Below, piece after piece: positions 17,559-26,688 of a DNA stretch of 64,000 bases (position 1 is its first letter; each line of letters begins with the position of its first letter). The DNA comes from Paenibacillaceae bacterium (GTDB lineage: Bacteria > Bacillota > Bacilli > Paenibacillales > Paenibacillaceae): NCBI GenBank assembly GCA_900766135.1, contig CAAFUF010000023.1, forward strand, positions 62,001-126,000. Direction: 5' to 3'. A model generated the notes under the pieces. That model ran no database searches. It was not told the DNA's origin and saw only the letters and a list, made by a program, of their open reading frames with translations. The position numbers and the translations under genes are program-made.

Positions 17559-18679
17559 GATTCCACCCTCCCGAGCGCTTGAAGCGGATCAATTTTTGTG
17601 ATTTTACGGACCGACACCAGAGAGCTAAACACGGCAATCATCAGGAGGACAATGGAGTAAACCACGACAAGCTCGGTCTCGAGCTTAAACGGCATCCCCT
17701 TCGGCATGACGGCAGCGGTCCCATACGCAAGAAGAATCCCGAGGACAATGCTGACAATCGAGAGAACAACCACTTGAGAGACAATCGCTTTGCTTAAAAA
17801 TCCATTTCTTGCGCCGATCGCCTTCATAATGCCAAATTGATTCGTTTTCTGCATCGTCATGACATAGAAGAAAACCCCCAGCACAAATGCGGAAATCACG
17901 AACAAGAAGGCCAACATCATCAGAATCGTGCCGTTCTCTTCTTTATAACCCGGCATGCCCTGTACCGCTTTCGCACGCGTAACGGTGTCGGTATTCGCAA
18001 GCTTGCCGCTGATCGTATCCGGATTAATCTCCGTTCCCTGCAACATGATGGCATTCACCGGATCTTCAATGCCTTTATCGGAGCCTGGCGCAGCGAACGC
18101 AATGCTCCGCCATTCCGGCATCGGAATAAATACGGCCGGAAGGTGGTTATAGGTTTGATTTTCAACAAACCCCATAATCGTCAATACCTCCGTCGATCCG
18201 TCCAGCTTGAATGTATCTCCGAGTTTAAATCCTTCTTCCTTCATCGAATCGTTTACGATCACGCCCGTCGGACGGTCATTCGATAGCTTCTCGCCCTCGG
18301 TCGCTTCCGGCTCCAGGAAGCTGCCGGGGAGGATTCCCAGGATAGCGATATCCACCTTATTGTCATTCTTGCTGCTGTCGCCTTTCAGGGCCGTCGCCAT
18401 CGTGCTTCCCATGGGAGCCGCCGCCATGACATCCGGCAGGTTCTCGGCTTCTTCCACCAACTGCTCGGATAATAGAGATTTGCTCATGGAAGACTGGGAT
18501 CCTTGCTCGAAGACCACATAATCGGCTTTCATATTCTTGAAAGCGGACGCCGCCAGCGAAGATAATCCGTTCCCCAGACCGGACAGGATGAAAACCAGCC
18601 AAGCCATCATGACGAAAATAATGACGATCATCAAAAATTTCAGCTTGCTATGCATCATTTCTCTCATAGCCAAAAACAT
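17555..18679 (-). CDS. ABC exporter permease (FtsX/MacB type)
   Basis: A 374-residue membrane protein with one N-terminal helix (about 15-40), a large extracytoplasmic domain (about 45-250) and three C-terminal helices, the FtsX topology. I start at ATG 18679, 9 nt after GAGGAG, instead of the TTG that touches the ribosome site. Together with the ATPase it forms a mechanotransmission-type exporter. The promoter holds two copies of an operator, probably for the TetR regulator encoded just upstream. Confidence 0.9.
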   Translation of the reverse strand: MFLAMREMMHSKLKFLMIVIIFVMMAWLVFILSGLGNGLSSLAASAFKNMKADYVVFEQGSQSSMSKSLLSEQLVEEAENLPDVMAAAPMGSTMATALKGDSSKNDNKVDIAILGILPGSFLEPEATEGEKLSNDRPTGVIVNDSMKEEGFKLGDTFKLDGSTEVLTIMGFVENQTYNHLPAVFIPMPEWRSIAFAAPGSDKGIEDPVNAIMLQGTEINPDTISGKLANTDTVTRAKAVQGMPGYKEENGTILMMLAFLFVISAFVLGVFFYVMTMQKTNQFGIMKAIGARNGFLSKAIVSQVVVLSIVSIVLGILLAYGTAAVMPKGMPFKLETELVVVYSIVLLMIAVFSSLVSVRKITKIDPLQALGRVES

Positions 18680-18707
18680 GTATTTCAACTCCTCGCCCTA
18701 AATTTAC

Positions 18708-18788
18708 GACACTTGTGTCAAATTTGATGCAACCTCCCATCGACTCCATCCATTTTGATTAAACACCATTTTGACACTTGTGTCAAAA
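18708..18788 (-). promoter_or_regulatory. Promoter and paired operators of the ABC exporter
   Basis: The core GACACTTGTGTC occurs twice, 18708-18719 and 18773-18784, centres 65 bp apart. The distal copy extends to a dyad of TTTTGACAC-TT-GTGTCAAAA (18769-18788). On the minus strand its TTGACA is a -35 box, with TTTAAT 17 bp downstream (18758-18763). Repressor binding would occlude the promoter. Confidence 0.8.
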
Positions 18789-18812
18789 TTAAAATATGGA
18801 AGGGCTTCCGCT

Positions 18813-19379
18813 CTACTTCTTGGCCCCGCCCATCCATACTTGAAACAACATTTTGCTCCACTCAGGAACTGGAACGTTCAACATATTCGGCGTATTAATG
18901 AGATTGAAGAACACGCCGACATGAACAGGGAGGGGGATGTCTTCTCTGATATGCTTATCCTGCTGGGCTTTCTGAAACAGGCGGGTCAGCTGGACTTTAA
19001 GGAAGTCGTGCGCGGACTCGACATATTCAATATCCCTTCGCGCGGCATCCGAAGCCGTTGTTTTGATTTTGTACGCATCGCCTAAGAGCTGATGCAACTG
19101 GAACTCCTCGAGATAGATGCCGAGCAGCTCCTGGAGGGCTCGCATGGAATCGGACTCATCAAGGGCGGCAGCCTTCTCGAGAATAGCCGCGATGACGCGT
19201 TTCATGCAGGCCGCGATGATCTCGTCTTTATTGGCATAATATTGATAGATGGTACTTCGTGCGCCGGGCAAGTGCTGCGAGAGCAATTTGAGATTGAACC
19301 CGTCGTAACCGTGCTCCAGCACCAAACGTTTGGTAATATCCAACAACTCCGAATGGGAGTAGGATTGTTTTCGACCCAC
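18813..19379 (-). CDS. TetR-family regulator of the ABC exporter
   Basis: A 188-residue protein with an N-terminal TetR HTH (FNLKLLSQHLPGARSTIYQY) and an all-helical ligand domain. The start is GTG 19379, preceded by GAAGGAGGG at 5 nt; longer frames lack a ribosome site. It lies directly upstream of the exporter operon in the same direction. A CACA-AC-TGTG dyad near its own start (19396-19405) resembles the exporter operator half-sites, suggesting autoregulation. Confidence 0.88.
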   Translation of the reverse strand: MGRKQSYSHSELLDITKRLVLEHGYDGFNLKLLSQHLPGARSTIYQYYANKDEIIAACMKRVIAAILEKAAALDESDSMRALQELLGIYLEEFQLHQLLGDAYKIKTTASDAARRDIEYVESAHDFLKVQLTRLFQKAQQDKHIREDIPLPVHVGVFFNLINTPNMLNVPVPEWSKMLFQVWMGGAKK

Positions 19380-19395
19380 AGTAACCCTCCTTCTA

Positions 19396-19405
19396 CACAA
19401 CTGTG
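19396..19405 (-). promoter_or_regulatory. Possible TetR auto-operator
   Basis: CACA-AC-TGTG, similar to the GACAC/GTGTC operator cores at 18708 and 18773, immediately upstream of the TetR ribosome site. Confidence 0.35.
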
Positions 19406-19508
19406 CGAATCTTTTCGCCGGGGGGCATCTTTCATTCCCAAGATCATTATAGTCCCTGTTTCGTGTCTCTTGCCACAAGAGATCGTCCTGACTGGGTAAC
19501 GCATGTTA

Positions 19509-19537
19509 TTGACAAAGCATTTGTCAGGGAGTAGTAT
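19509..19537 (+). promoter_or_regulatory. Promoter of the glycine-riboswitch permease unit
   Basis: TTGACA, 17-bp spacer, TAGTAT. A dyad TGACAAA-GCA-TTTGTCA (19510-19526) overlaps the -35 and may be an additional operator. The start site would fall about 50 nt before the aptamer. Confidence 0.65.
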
Positions 19538-19597
19538 TTGAAAAAATCGAATATTCACAAGCTATGATGGCTATGGATCACACTATAGCCGGAGCAG

Positions 19598-19663
19598 CTT
19601 CTGGAGAGACCGCGGATACGCGCGGCGCCGAAGGGTTCACAATCTCAGGCAAAAGGACAGAAG
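19598..19663 (+). promoter_or_regulatory. Glycine riboswitch aptamer
   Basis: The P1 stem CTTCTG/CAGAAG encloses the conserved glycine-aptamer elements GGAGAGA, GCGCCGAAGGG, ATCTCAGGCAAAAGGACAG, spaced as in the gcvT-type motif. Only one full aptamer is present. An upstream hairpin (GGCTAT/ATAGCC, 19569-19590) or the downstream hairpin could act as the ghost aptamer of singlet glycine riboswitches. Downstream, TTGGCA/TGCCAA with AAATA/TATTT (19669-19717) followed by a T-rich run is the likely expression platform. It controls the amino-acid permease at 19826. Confidence 0.9.
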
Positions 19664-19825
19664 AGCATAAATAAGTCGATTTGGCAGGCGATCCGCTTTG
19701 TATGCCAAGTCCTATTTATTCTTCTTACGTTCCGGAGATTGGAGGGCATCCAGTCTCTTTTTTTATGCCCATTTTGTTCCTTTTTTCACATGGGTAAGCT
19801 CGCGACTTTCAAGGGGGAATCAGGT

Positions 19826-21205
19826 ATGGCACAACAGGAATTAAAGAGGGATTTAGCGAATCGGCACGTTCAGCTGATCGCCATCGGCGGCACGATTGGG
19901 ACGGGATTGTTCCTCGGATCGGGCAAAGCGATTCAGCTGGCCGGGCCGTCGATCGTTTTTGCTTATTTTCTCGTGGGGATCGCCGTGTTTTTTGTAATGA
20001 GAGCCTTGGGAGAGCTGCTGTTGTCCAAAGCCGGCTATCAATCGTTTACGGATATTGCCGAAGACTATCTTGGGCCGCGGGCCGCGTTCGTTACCGGATG
20101 GACCTATTGGTTCTGCTGGATCATGACGGCCATGGCCGACGTGATTGCAGTGGGGGTCTACGTCCAGTATTGGTTCGATATCCCGCAATGGGTTCCGGCG
20201 GTCATCTGCTTGATCATTCTGTTGGGACTTAATCTATTGACGGTGAAAAACTTCGGCGAATTGGAATTTTGGTTTGCCTTGATCAAGGTCGTCACGATTC
20301 TCGTTTTAATCGCCCTCGGAGTCGTTTTACTGGTCATCGGATTCAAGACGGATGCGGGAACCGTAACGGCGAAGAATATTTGGGACCACGGCGGCCTCTT
20401 TCCCAATGGAATCCAAGGCTTCCTGCTCTCTTTCCAGATGGTCGTGTTCGCCTATGTCGGCGTGGAGCTGGTAGGGGTGTCGGCGGCAGAAACGTCCAAT
20501 CCGGAGAAAAATATCCCGTCGGCCATCAATAAAATTCCGCTGCGCATTTTATTCTTCTACGTGGGCGCCTTGGTCGCCCTCTTATGCATCAATCCCTGGA
20601 CGGGGCTGACTCCGGCGGAGAGCCCGTTCGTGAAGACGTTTAGTCTGGTCGGCATTCCGATTGCCGCGGGGATCATTAACTTCGTCGTTTTAACTTCGGC
20701 TGCCTCGGCTTGTAACAGCGGGATGTTCTCGACCAGCCGGATCCTGTATAACTTGAGCAAGAACGATCAGGCTCCCGCCCGGATGGCTAAATTGAACAAG
20801 AACCATGTGCCCGGAAACGCGCTGCTGATTTCCACGCTGGTCATCTCCGTAGGGGCGCTGTTGAGCAAGCTGATTCCGGGGCAAGCTTTCGGCATCGTGA
20901 CGACGATTAGCGCCATTTGCTTTATTTGGGTGTGGGGCGTAGTGCTCGTGTGCCATATTCGTTATAAGCGTACGCGGCCGGAGCTGCAGGCCAAATCCAA
21001 GTTTAAAGCGCCGTTTACGCCTTTTGTCAATTATGCGGTTCTCGCGATGTTTGCGGCCATTTTGCTGATCATGCTGTTTGCGGAGGAGACCCGTCCGGCC
21101 TTATTGTTGACGCCGCTGTGGTTTATTCTATTGTTCGTATTGCATGCGATAAGAAAGCGCAAGGAACAGGCACCCCCAGCTCCCCTGGAACAAACCCATC
21201 TATAA
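19826..21205 (+). CDS. Amino-acid permease, CycA-like (glycine/alanine uptake)
   Basis: A 459-residue APC-superfamily transporter of the AAT group with 12 predicted helices and the family signature near the N terminus (LIAIGGTIGTGLFLGSGKAI). The start at ATG 19826 has AAGGGGG 8 nt upstream; longer frames lie within the leader. The glycine riboswitch in its 5' leader strongly suggests glycine, or glycine/D-Ala/D-Ser, as substrate. Glycine riboswitches on uptake genes usually switch expression off when glycine is high. Confidence 0.9.
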   Translation: MAQQELKRDLANRHVQLIAIGGTIGTGLFLGSGKAIQLAGPSIVFAYFLVGIAVFFVMRALGELLLSKAGYQSFTDIAEDYLGPRAAFVTGWTYWFCWIMTAMADVIAVGVYVQYWFDIPQWVPAVICLIILLGLNLLTVKNFGELEFWFALIKVVTILVLIALGVVLLVIGFKTDAGTVTAKNIWDHGGLFPNGIQGFLLSFQMVVFAYVGVELVGVSAAETSNPEKNIPSAINKIPLRILFFYVGALVALLCINPWTGLTPAESPFVKTFSLVGIPIAAGIINFVVLTSAASACNSGMFSTSRILYNLSKNDQAPARMAKLNKNHVPGNALLISTLVISVGALLSKLIPGQAFGIVTTISAICFIWVWGVVLVCHIRYKRTRPELQAKSKFKAPFTPFVNYAVLAMFAAILLIMLFAEETRPALLLTPLWFILLFVLHAIRKRKEQAPPAPLEQTHL

Positions 21206-21286
21206 CGGCGGTTCCAGCTTTGCAACTCGAATCAAATTTGCGGAATTTTCCGGTGATATGATCAGGGTGAAAGGAGGAGGACTTCC

Positions 21287-22192
21287 ATGTACGAATGGAA
21301 TGAAACGGTCCAACGCATGGTGGACTGGGTGGAGGCGCATATCACGGAAGAGACGTCTCTGTTGAAGATGTCGGAAGCGCTGGGGTATTCCCCGTTTTAT
21401 TGCTCCAGACAGTTCAACCTGTACACGGGGATGACCTTGCGTGATTACATCCGGACGCGAAGAGTCAGCCGTGCCGCCATGGAGCTCCGCGACACGGATC
21501 AACGGGTTCTGGATATCGCCGTAAAGTATGGATTTTCATCGCAAGAGGCTTTTACGAGAGCGTTCGTGAAAGCCTTCCGGCTCACCCCCGCCGCCTACCA
21601 AAAGGCGCCGAGGCCCATTCCCTTAGCGATTCGTCAGGAAGTATTCTCGCCTTATCACTATTGGATCAAGGAGCGGGATAACATGAGCGAAGTTCACTTG
21701 CAGCCGGCGGAGATGAAAGTCGAGTACATTCCGACCCATAAGTTTATCGGGATCTGGGATTTGGCCGTCAACAATTACGGGGATTTCTGGGAGAACGGTC
21801 ACTCGTGCGACGAAGTTAGCGGAACCTTAGAGAGCATGTCCAACCATACCCTGGAAGGGCAGTTGGGACAGACGGCGGGGTGGTTTTACCGGGACGGGCG
21901 GAAAGGATATTTGTACGGCATCCCGGTTCCTCTGAATTATGACGGACCGATTCCGGAGGGAATGGAATGCCGGGAGATCCCGGAGTCGGAATACCTGGTG
22001 TTCTTCCATCCGCCTTTCGACTACCTCAAAGATAACGGAGCGGTGATGAGCACGGTGGAGGAAGCCGCCTGGAGCTTTGATCCCGGCCGTTTGGGGTTCG
22101 AATGGGACGAGGAGATCAAACAGGACTACCAACGGCATTACCCGGAAGGTTATGGGTATGCCGTGCTGCGACCGGTTAAGAAGAAGAGTTAA
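21287..22192 (+). CDS. AraC-family regulator with GyrI-like effector domain
   Basis: A 301-residue one-component regulator. Residues 1-105 hold two HTH motifs of the AraC type (MSEALGYSPFYCSRQFNLYT; VLDIAVKYGFSSQEAFTRAF). Residues about 140-300 are a GyrI-like effector-binding domain (VEYIPTHKFIGIWDLAVNNY). This is the Rob/SoxS-type fusion that senses hydrophobic compounds. GAAAGGAGGAGG precedes the ATG. No neighbouring target is obvious. Confidence 0.9.
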   Translation: MYEWNETVQRMVDWVEAHITEETSLLKMSEALGYSPFYCSRQFNLYTGMTLRDYIRTRRVSRAAMELRDTDQRVLDIAVKYGFSSQEAFTRAFVKAFRLTPAAYQKAPRPIPLAIRQEVFSPYHYWIKERDNMSEVHLQPAEMKVEYIPTHKFIGIWDLAVNNYGDFWENGHSCDEVSGTLESMSNHTLEGQLGQTAGWFYRDGRKGYLYGIPVPLNYDGPIPEGMECREIPESEYLVFFHPPFDYLKDNGAVMSTVEEAAWSFDPGRLGFEWDEEIKQDYQRHYPEGYGYAVLRPVKKKS

Positions 22193-22197
22193 ATGGG

Positions 22198-22224
22198 AAA
22201 GGCCATCCGACTTGGATGGCCTTT
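22198..22224. terminator. Terminator between AraC-type and DUF817 genes
   Basis: AAAGGCCATCC-GACTT-GGATGGCCTTTT, serving convergent genes. Confidence 0.9.
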
Positions 22225-22227
22225 TGC

Positions 22228-23007
22228 TTATTCCCGCTGCCCCTTCACCCGCTTCAATGCCGCGACGATCAGGAAGCTGATAATGACGAGCAGAAGCCAG
22301 GAGCTGATCTTGCCAAGATGGACGAGGTGCCAGCCGTCGGATTGGTTCGGGTACCTCCAGGCGCTGAAGAACGTGGCGACATTTTCCGCGACCCAGATAA
22401 AGAAGCCGATCAGCACAAAGGAGAGGGATAACGGCATCCGGTAGGGCTTGCCGCCCACCTCGTAGGTGACCCAGGTTCGCCAGAAGACGAGCAGCACCAG
22501 CGCCGACAACCACCAACGCACATCGACCCAATAATGGTGGGTGAAGAAATTCAGATAAATCGAGGCGGCCAGCGGGACGACCAGCCAGAGCGGGGGGAAG
22601 CGGACCAGATCCACCTTCAGGCGCCGCCAAGCTTGGCACAGGTAACTGGCCACGCTGGCATACATGAACCCGCTGTAGAGGGGGACGCCGTTCACTTTCG
22701 TCCAGCCTTCCTCGGGATACGCCCAAGAGCCCATGTGGACCTTGAACATCTCCAGCGCCAAGCCGATCAAGTGGAAGACCGTGATCACCTTCAGTTCATC
22801 GCGGGTTTCCAGTCCGGAACGCACCATCCAGACCTGCATGGCGAGGCAGATCAGAAGCAGCCAGTCATACCGCGGCAGGAAGGGAAGGGGAAGCCACTGC
22901 GTCAAAGCCAGCGATGCAAAAATCACCACGGGGAACACGCAGGATAACGCCTGCTGCCAACCGAAGCGCACCAACTGCCGAAGGGCATGCTCAAGGCGTT
23001 TACCCAC
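22228..23007 (-). CDS. DUF817 family membrane protein
   Basis: A 259-residue integral membrane protein with about 8 helices and many conserved Trp. It matches the DUF817 family (YoaT-like) by its core around FKVHMGSWAYPEEGW and FFTHHYWVDVRWW. I place the start at GTG 23007, 6 nt after AAAGGGGGAG. It is the third gene of an operon with a DUF2975 protein and a small XRE regulator. Function unknown. Confidence 0.8.
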   Translation of the reverse strand: MGKRLEHALRQLVRFGWQQALSCVFPVVIFASLALTQWLPLPFLPRYDWLLLICLAMQVWMVRSGLETRDELKVITVFHLIGLALEMFKVHMGSWAYPEEGWTKVNGVPLYSGFMYASVASYLCQAWRRLKVDLVRFPPLWLVVPLAASIYLNFFTHHYWVDVRWWLSALVLLVFWRTWVTYEVGGKPYRMPLSLSFVLIGFFIWVAENVATFFSAWRYPNQSDGWHLVHLGKISSWLLLVIISFLIVAALKRVKGQRE

Positions 23008-23041
23008 GCACAACTCCCCCTTTTTAAGAGATGGACTTAGG

Positions 23042-23254
23042 CTACTCCTCATCGTTCCGGTACTCCATAATATCACCGGGCTGGCAATCCAGCGCCTTGC
23101 ATATCGCCTCCAGGGTGGAGAACCGAATGGCCTTGGCCTTCCCGTTTTTCAAAATAGAGAGGTTCGCCATCGTGATGCCGACCTTCTCCGAAAGCTCCGT
23201 GACGCTCATTTTCCGTTTCGCCAGCATGACGTCAATGTTGATGATTACGGGCAT
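23042..23254 (-). CDS. Small XRE-family regulator, YozG-like
   Basis: A 70-residue Cro/C1-type HTH protein (SVTELSEKVGITMANLSILK) that is essentially only the DNA-binding domain. AGGTGAAGG precedes the ATG and overlaps the stop of the DUF2975 gene. Small YozG-type regulators are typically paired with DUF2975 membrane proteins, which may sequester them; that is inference from gene pairing. Confidence 0.85.
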   Translation of the reverse strand: MPVIINIDVMLAKRKMSVTELSEKVGITMANLSILKNGKAKAIRFSTLEAICKALDCQPGDIMEYRNDEE

Positions 23255-23268
23255 GGGATTCCTTCACC

Positions 23269-23751
23269 TCAGATCGTTAAATCGTTTTCCGATTTGATGT
23301 CGATAGCATTTCTTAAGAGCCTTTGAAGCACGGCCGCAAAGACGGCGATGACGAGGGAAGCGAAACAGATGACCAGCCCGAGAGCGGCGAGCCCCGGCGC
23401 ATCGTCCTTCTCCGCAATGATGAACAGAATCGGCAAGATGACCGCATACAAGATACAGATGGCGATCGCGCAGTTTCTAATGCTCTTTAAAGCCTTCACC
23501 GAGGCTTCGGAGAATGCGGTATTCTTATCGATATAGCTTAACAGCTTCAGCGTCTGGTACAGCGCCAAGAAAAACGGTACGGCTGAAGCGTACATGGGAA
23601 TGAGCAGGGTGAGGTAGATGAATGGGGGATAATATTCCACCAAATCTTTGGCGATCGTGGGTACCCCTAGCGCGCATACGGCAAGGATCGCCATGCCCAT
23701 CAGGAAAACGACGCCCCTTAAGAAAAGGGTAGAGCCTTGTTCACGTTTCAT
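23269..23751 (-). CDS. DUF2975 family membrane protein, YoaS-like
   Basis: A 160-residue protein with four hydrophobic helices (about 10-30, 45-65, 95-115, 125-145), matching the DUF2975 layout. First gene of the DUF2975-XRE-DUF817 operon. Role unknown; the constant pairing with a minimal XRE regulator suggests a membrane-sensing switch. Confidence 0.8.
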   Translation of the reverse strand: MKREQGSTLFLRGVVFLMGMAILAVCALGVPTIAKDLVEYYPPFIYLTLLIPMYASAVPFFLALYQTLKLLSYIDKNTAFSEASVKALKSIRNCAIAICILYAVILPILFIIAEKDDAPGLAALGLVICFASLVIAVFAAVLQRLLRNAIDIKSENDLTI

Positions 23752-24035
23752 ATCGAAATAGCACCTCGCGTAGGATTAGTGTCGAAGTTAATTTAGCATG
23801 TTTTTTATCGATAATCAATAAATATTTATTAATAAATGGAATGTATGTATCGAGAAAGAATAATTTTGGAGGGAATGCCCGATAAGTTCTTTTTGGATGG
23901 CTTAAAAAAATCAATTATTAATATCTAAGAAATAAATATTTCAATCCCTCAGTATTGTTGATACACTTAAATCAAGGCAATGATTACGGAAAAGGTGTGG
24001 GCCAGCTCGTCTCCAGACTCATAGCGAAAGCAAAT
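23752..24035. other. AT-rich intergenic stretch with divergent promoters
   Basis: About 280 bp of AT-rich DNA between the divergent DUF2975 and mqo genes, including the dyad-rich block ATAAATATTTAT near 23818. No ORF with a ribosome site. It presumably holds both promoters, but I cannot place convincing -35/-10 pairs. Confidence 0.4.
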
Positions 24036-24049
24036 CGAGAGCGCTTACA
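24036..24049. promoter_or_regulatory. cre (CcpA) site upstream of mqo
   Basis: On the minus strand TGTAAGCGCTCTCG matches 13 of 14 positions of TGWAANCGNTNWCA; it lies 38-51 bp before the mqo start, a position suited to repression. Confidence 0.6.
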
Positions 24050-24086
24050 TCCTTTCAGCAAAATAAGGGCATAAGGGACGGTAAAC

Positions 24087-25595
24087 ATGAATCACGGACA
24101 AACAAGTACAGACGTTATTTTGATTGGTGCCGGAATTATGAGTGCGACGTTGGGGACCCTGCTGAAAGAATTGGCGCCGGATTGGAACATCACGGTGTTT
24201 GAACAACTTGCCCGAGCAGGGGAGGAAAGCTCGAACGAGTGGAATAATGCGGGAACCGGTCATGCGGCGTTGTGCGAATTGAATTATACCACCGAGCGGC
24301 CGGACGGAACCGTCGATATTAGCAAAGCGATCAAGGTGAATGAACAGTTCCAGGTGTCCAGGCAGTTTTGGTCTTATCTTGTACAGCGCCATCTGATCCG
24401 AAATCCGCAGGATTTCATCATGCCGCTGCCTCATATGAGCTATGTGCGCGGGGAGCAGAACGTCGAATTTCTGAGAAGACGTTACGAAGCCTTATCTGCT
24501 CACCCGTTGTTCCAAGGGATGGAGTTCTCCAATGATCCGGGGAAACTGAGAGAATGGGTTCCGCTGATGATGAAGGAACGGAAGGCCGAGGAGCCGATCG
24601 CGGCGACGAAGATCGATTCGGGCACGGACGTGAACTTCGGCACCTTAACGCGGATGCTGCTGGATCATTTGAAGGAACAGGGAGTGGACATTCGCTACAA
24701 GCATAGCGTGAAGAAGCTGAAGCGGACGCCGGACGGGTTGTGGGAAATGAAAGTGAAGGACCTGAGCAGCGGCGTCACCCAGCGCCATACCGCCAAGTTC
24801 ATCTTTATCGGGGCCGGCGGCGGGAGCTTGCATTTATTGCAAAAATCAGGCATCCCGGAAGGAAAGCGGATCGGCGGCTTCCCGGTCAGCGGACTGTTTA
24901 TGGTGTGTAACAATCCGGAAGTCGTAGAGCAGCACCATGCCAAGGTTTATGGCAAAGCTTCGGTAGGGGCTCCGCCGATGTCCGTTCCGCATCTGGACAC
25001 CCGGTTCATCGACGACCAGAAGGCGCTCCTGTTCGGGCCGTTTGCCGGCTTTTCGCCGAAGTTCCTCAAGACCGGCTCGATGTTCGATCTCATCACTTCC
25101 GTCAAGCCGCATAACCTCCTCACGATGCTGGCGGCCGGGGTGAAGGAGATGTCACTAACCAAGTATCTGGTTCAGCAGCTTATGTTGTCCAAGGAACAAC
25201 GCATGGAGGAATTGCGGGATTTTGTCCCGGGGGCCAAGAGCGAAGATTGGGATTTGATCGTTGCCGGTCAGCGGGTGCAAGTCATCAAGGATACGGCGGA
25301 AGGCGGCAAAGGCACCCTGCAGTTCGGCACCGAGGTAGTCAGCGCCGCCGATGGCTCGATAGCCGCGTTGCTTGGCGCTTCTCCGGGGGCTTCGACCGCG
25401 GTGCACGTCATGCTGGAGGTTATCGAGAAATGCTTCCCGCAGCAACTTGAAGCCTGGAAGCCGAAGATCAAAGAGATGATTCCTTCGTACGGCTTGTCGC
25501 TGGCGGAGAACCCGGAACTATTCCGTTCCCTTCATCTCTCAACTGCGCAGGCCCTTGGATTATCGGAAACCAAGCAAGCCGTATCGGTATCATAA
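24087..25595 (+). CDS. mqo: Malate:quinone oxidoreductase
   Basis: A 502-residue FAD-dependent enzyme. The N-terminal dinucleotide fold is DVILIGAGIMSATLGTLL, and the family block WNNAGTGHAALCELNYT follows near residue 50. It oxidises L-malate to oxaloacetate at the membrane and passes electrons to quinone, a TCA-cycle step that bypasses NAD-dependent malate dehydrogenase. The length matches the family. Single gene flanked by a cre site upstream and a terminator downstream, consistent with carbon-source control. Confidence 0.95.
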   Translation: MNHGQTSTDVILIGAGIMSATLGTLLKELAPDWNITVFEQLARAGEESSNEWNNAGTGHAALCELNYTTERPDGTVDISKAIKVNEQFQVSRQFWSYLVQRHLIRNPQDFIMPLPHMSYVRGEQNVEFLRRRYEALSAHPLFQGMEFSNDPGKLREWVPLMMKERKAEEPIAATKIDSGTDVNFGTLTRMLLDHLKEQGVDIRYKHSVKKLKRTPDGLWEMKVKDLSSGVTQRHTAKFIFIGAGGGSLHLLQKSGIPEGKRIGGFPVSGLFMVCNNPEVVEQHHAKVYGKASVGAPPMSVPHLDTRFIDDQKALLFGPFAGFSPKFLKTGSMFDLITSVKPHNLLTMLAAGVKEMSLTKYLVQQLMLSKEQRMEELRDFVPGAKSEDWDLIVAGQRVQVIKDTAEGGKGTLQFGTEVVSAADGSIAALLGASPGASTAVHVMLEVIEKCFPQQLEAWKPKIKEMIPSYGLSLAENPELFRSLHLSTAQALGLSETKQAVSVS

Positions 25596-25615
25596 ATCAT
25601 CTATCCTAAAACTCC

Positions 25616-25654
25616 AAAGAGCTAAGCCGGCATGAAGCCGCGCTTAGCTCTTTT
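25616..25654. terminator. Terminator between mqo and the hydrolase gene
   Basis: AAAGAGCTAAGC paired with GCTTAGCTCTTT, followed by TTCG; serves convergent genes. Confidence 0.85.
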
Positions 25655-25656
25655 CG

Positions 25657-26535
25657 TTATTTCATCAATGCATCGACCAACCACGGCTTGATCAAAGGCA
25701 GGACAGCTTCGGGCTGCATGGCTTTCGTATGGTCCATATCGTTCCCCGGCAGGAGCGCCACATCCCAGCCGAGCTGACGTAAAGCTTGTTCGTTCTTGCG
25801 CAATGGCCCCGCAATATCGACCGTAACGCCGCCAAAGTTCTCGCCGTACACGATCGTGTCCGCTTCTCCGGCGAAGGCGAGCCTGGGAAAGGTTAATTGG
25901 TCTTGTACGGAGGTGTCGTCGAAATCGGACAAGCTTTGGTACAAGGTCAGAAATTGCTTCGTTTGCTTCGGATCCAGTGCCACTTGCACGTGATCCCAAT
26001 CGATGTCTTCCGGGCTGCCGAAGTCCTGCATTTGTTCCTTAGGGGCTGGGGAAGGGTGCAGCGCCTGTTCATAGGTTTTGGCGGTGACCGTCAACATTTC
26101 CCGGTAGGGTCCCTCATAAGGCGGAAATCCCCCCATGATCAAGCTTTCCAGCCGATTTGTCCGAATCGCCAGCTGCAAGCCGGCCAGGGCTAACCAGGAA
26201 TAGCCGTAGTAGCTGAACGTTTCGACCCGCATTTCGTCGGCGACGCGCAAGAAATCGAGCGCGATATCATCCGGCGTCAAAAGATCGGGCTGGGGATGCT
26301 GAAACCGGTGGCCTTCGTAGTCGAAATGCAGAACCTGGAACAGCTCGGACAAGCCCTCAACGAAGTGCTTGCCCAACTCGGGGTCGACGCCCCACATTTT
26401 GAGACTTTCCGCTTCTTGGCCGGAGACGGATTTTTTGGCTATGGGCAGCATGATGATTTTGCCGCCGGGTTTCCCGGTGAGGCCGACTTCCAACGTCGAA
26501 CCGTCCGCTAAGGTGACTACCTTGATTTGATTCAT
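25657..26535 (-). CDS. Alpha/beta-hydrolase
   Basis: A 292-residue alpha/beta-hydrolase with nucleophile elbow YYGYSWLA (Ser near residue 128) and a C-terminal His in MDHTKAM. The substrate is not evident; no signal peptide. It is divergent from a double-domain MerR regulator at 26689, which is therefore a candidate controller. GAAGGGAG precedes the ATG. Confidence 0.82.
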   Translation of the reverse strand: MNQIKVVTLADGSTLEVGLTGKPGGKIIMLPIAKKSVSGQEAESLKMWGVDPELGKHFVEGLSELFQVLHFDYEGHRFQHPQPDLLTPDDIALDFLRVADEMRVETFSYYGYSWLALAGLQLAIRTNRLESLIMGGFPPYEGPYREMLTVTAKTYEQALHPSPAPKEQMQDFGSPEDIDWDHVQVALDPKQTKQFLTLYQSLSDFDDTSVQDQLTFPRLAFAGEADTIVYGENFGGVTVDIAGPLRKNEQALRQLGWDVALLPGNDMDHTKAMQPEAVLPLIKPWLVDALMK

Positions 26536-26688
26536 TCAGATCGCTCCCTTCCATGTGATACCTTCAGCATATAACATTCATGCAATCTTCCGGTTTGGAG
26601 CCGGGTTTTCCCGGTGTTATGATGGTTTTAACGGCAAGACATTAACGTAGCACTTGAAGGTTTTACTTTAATCAGGGAGAGTGGGCAT

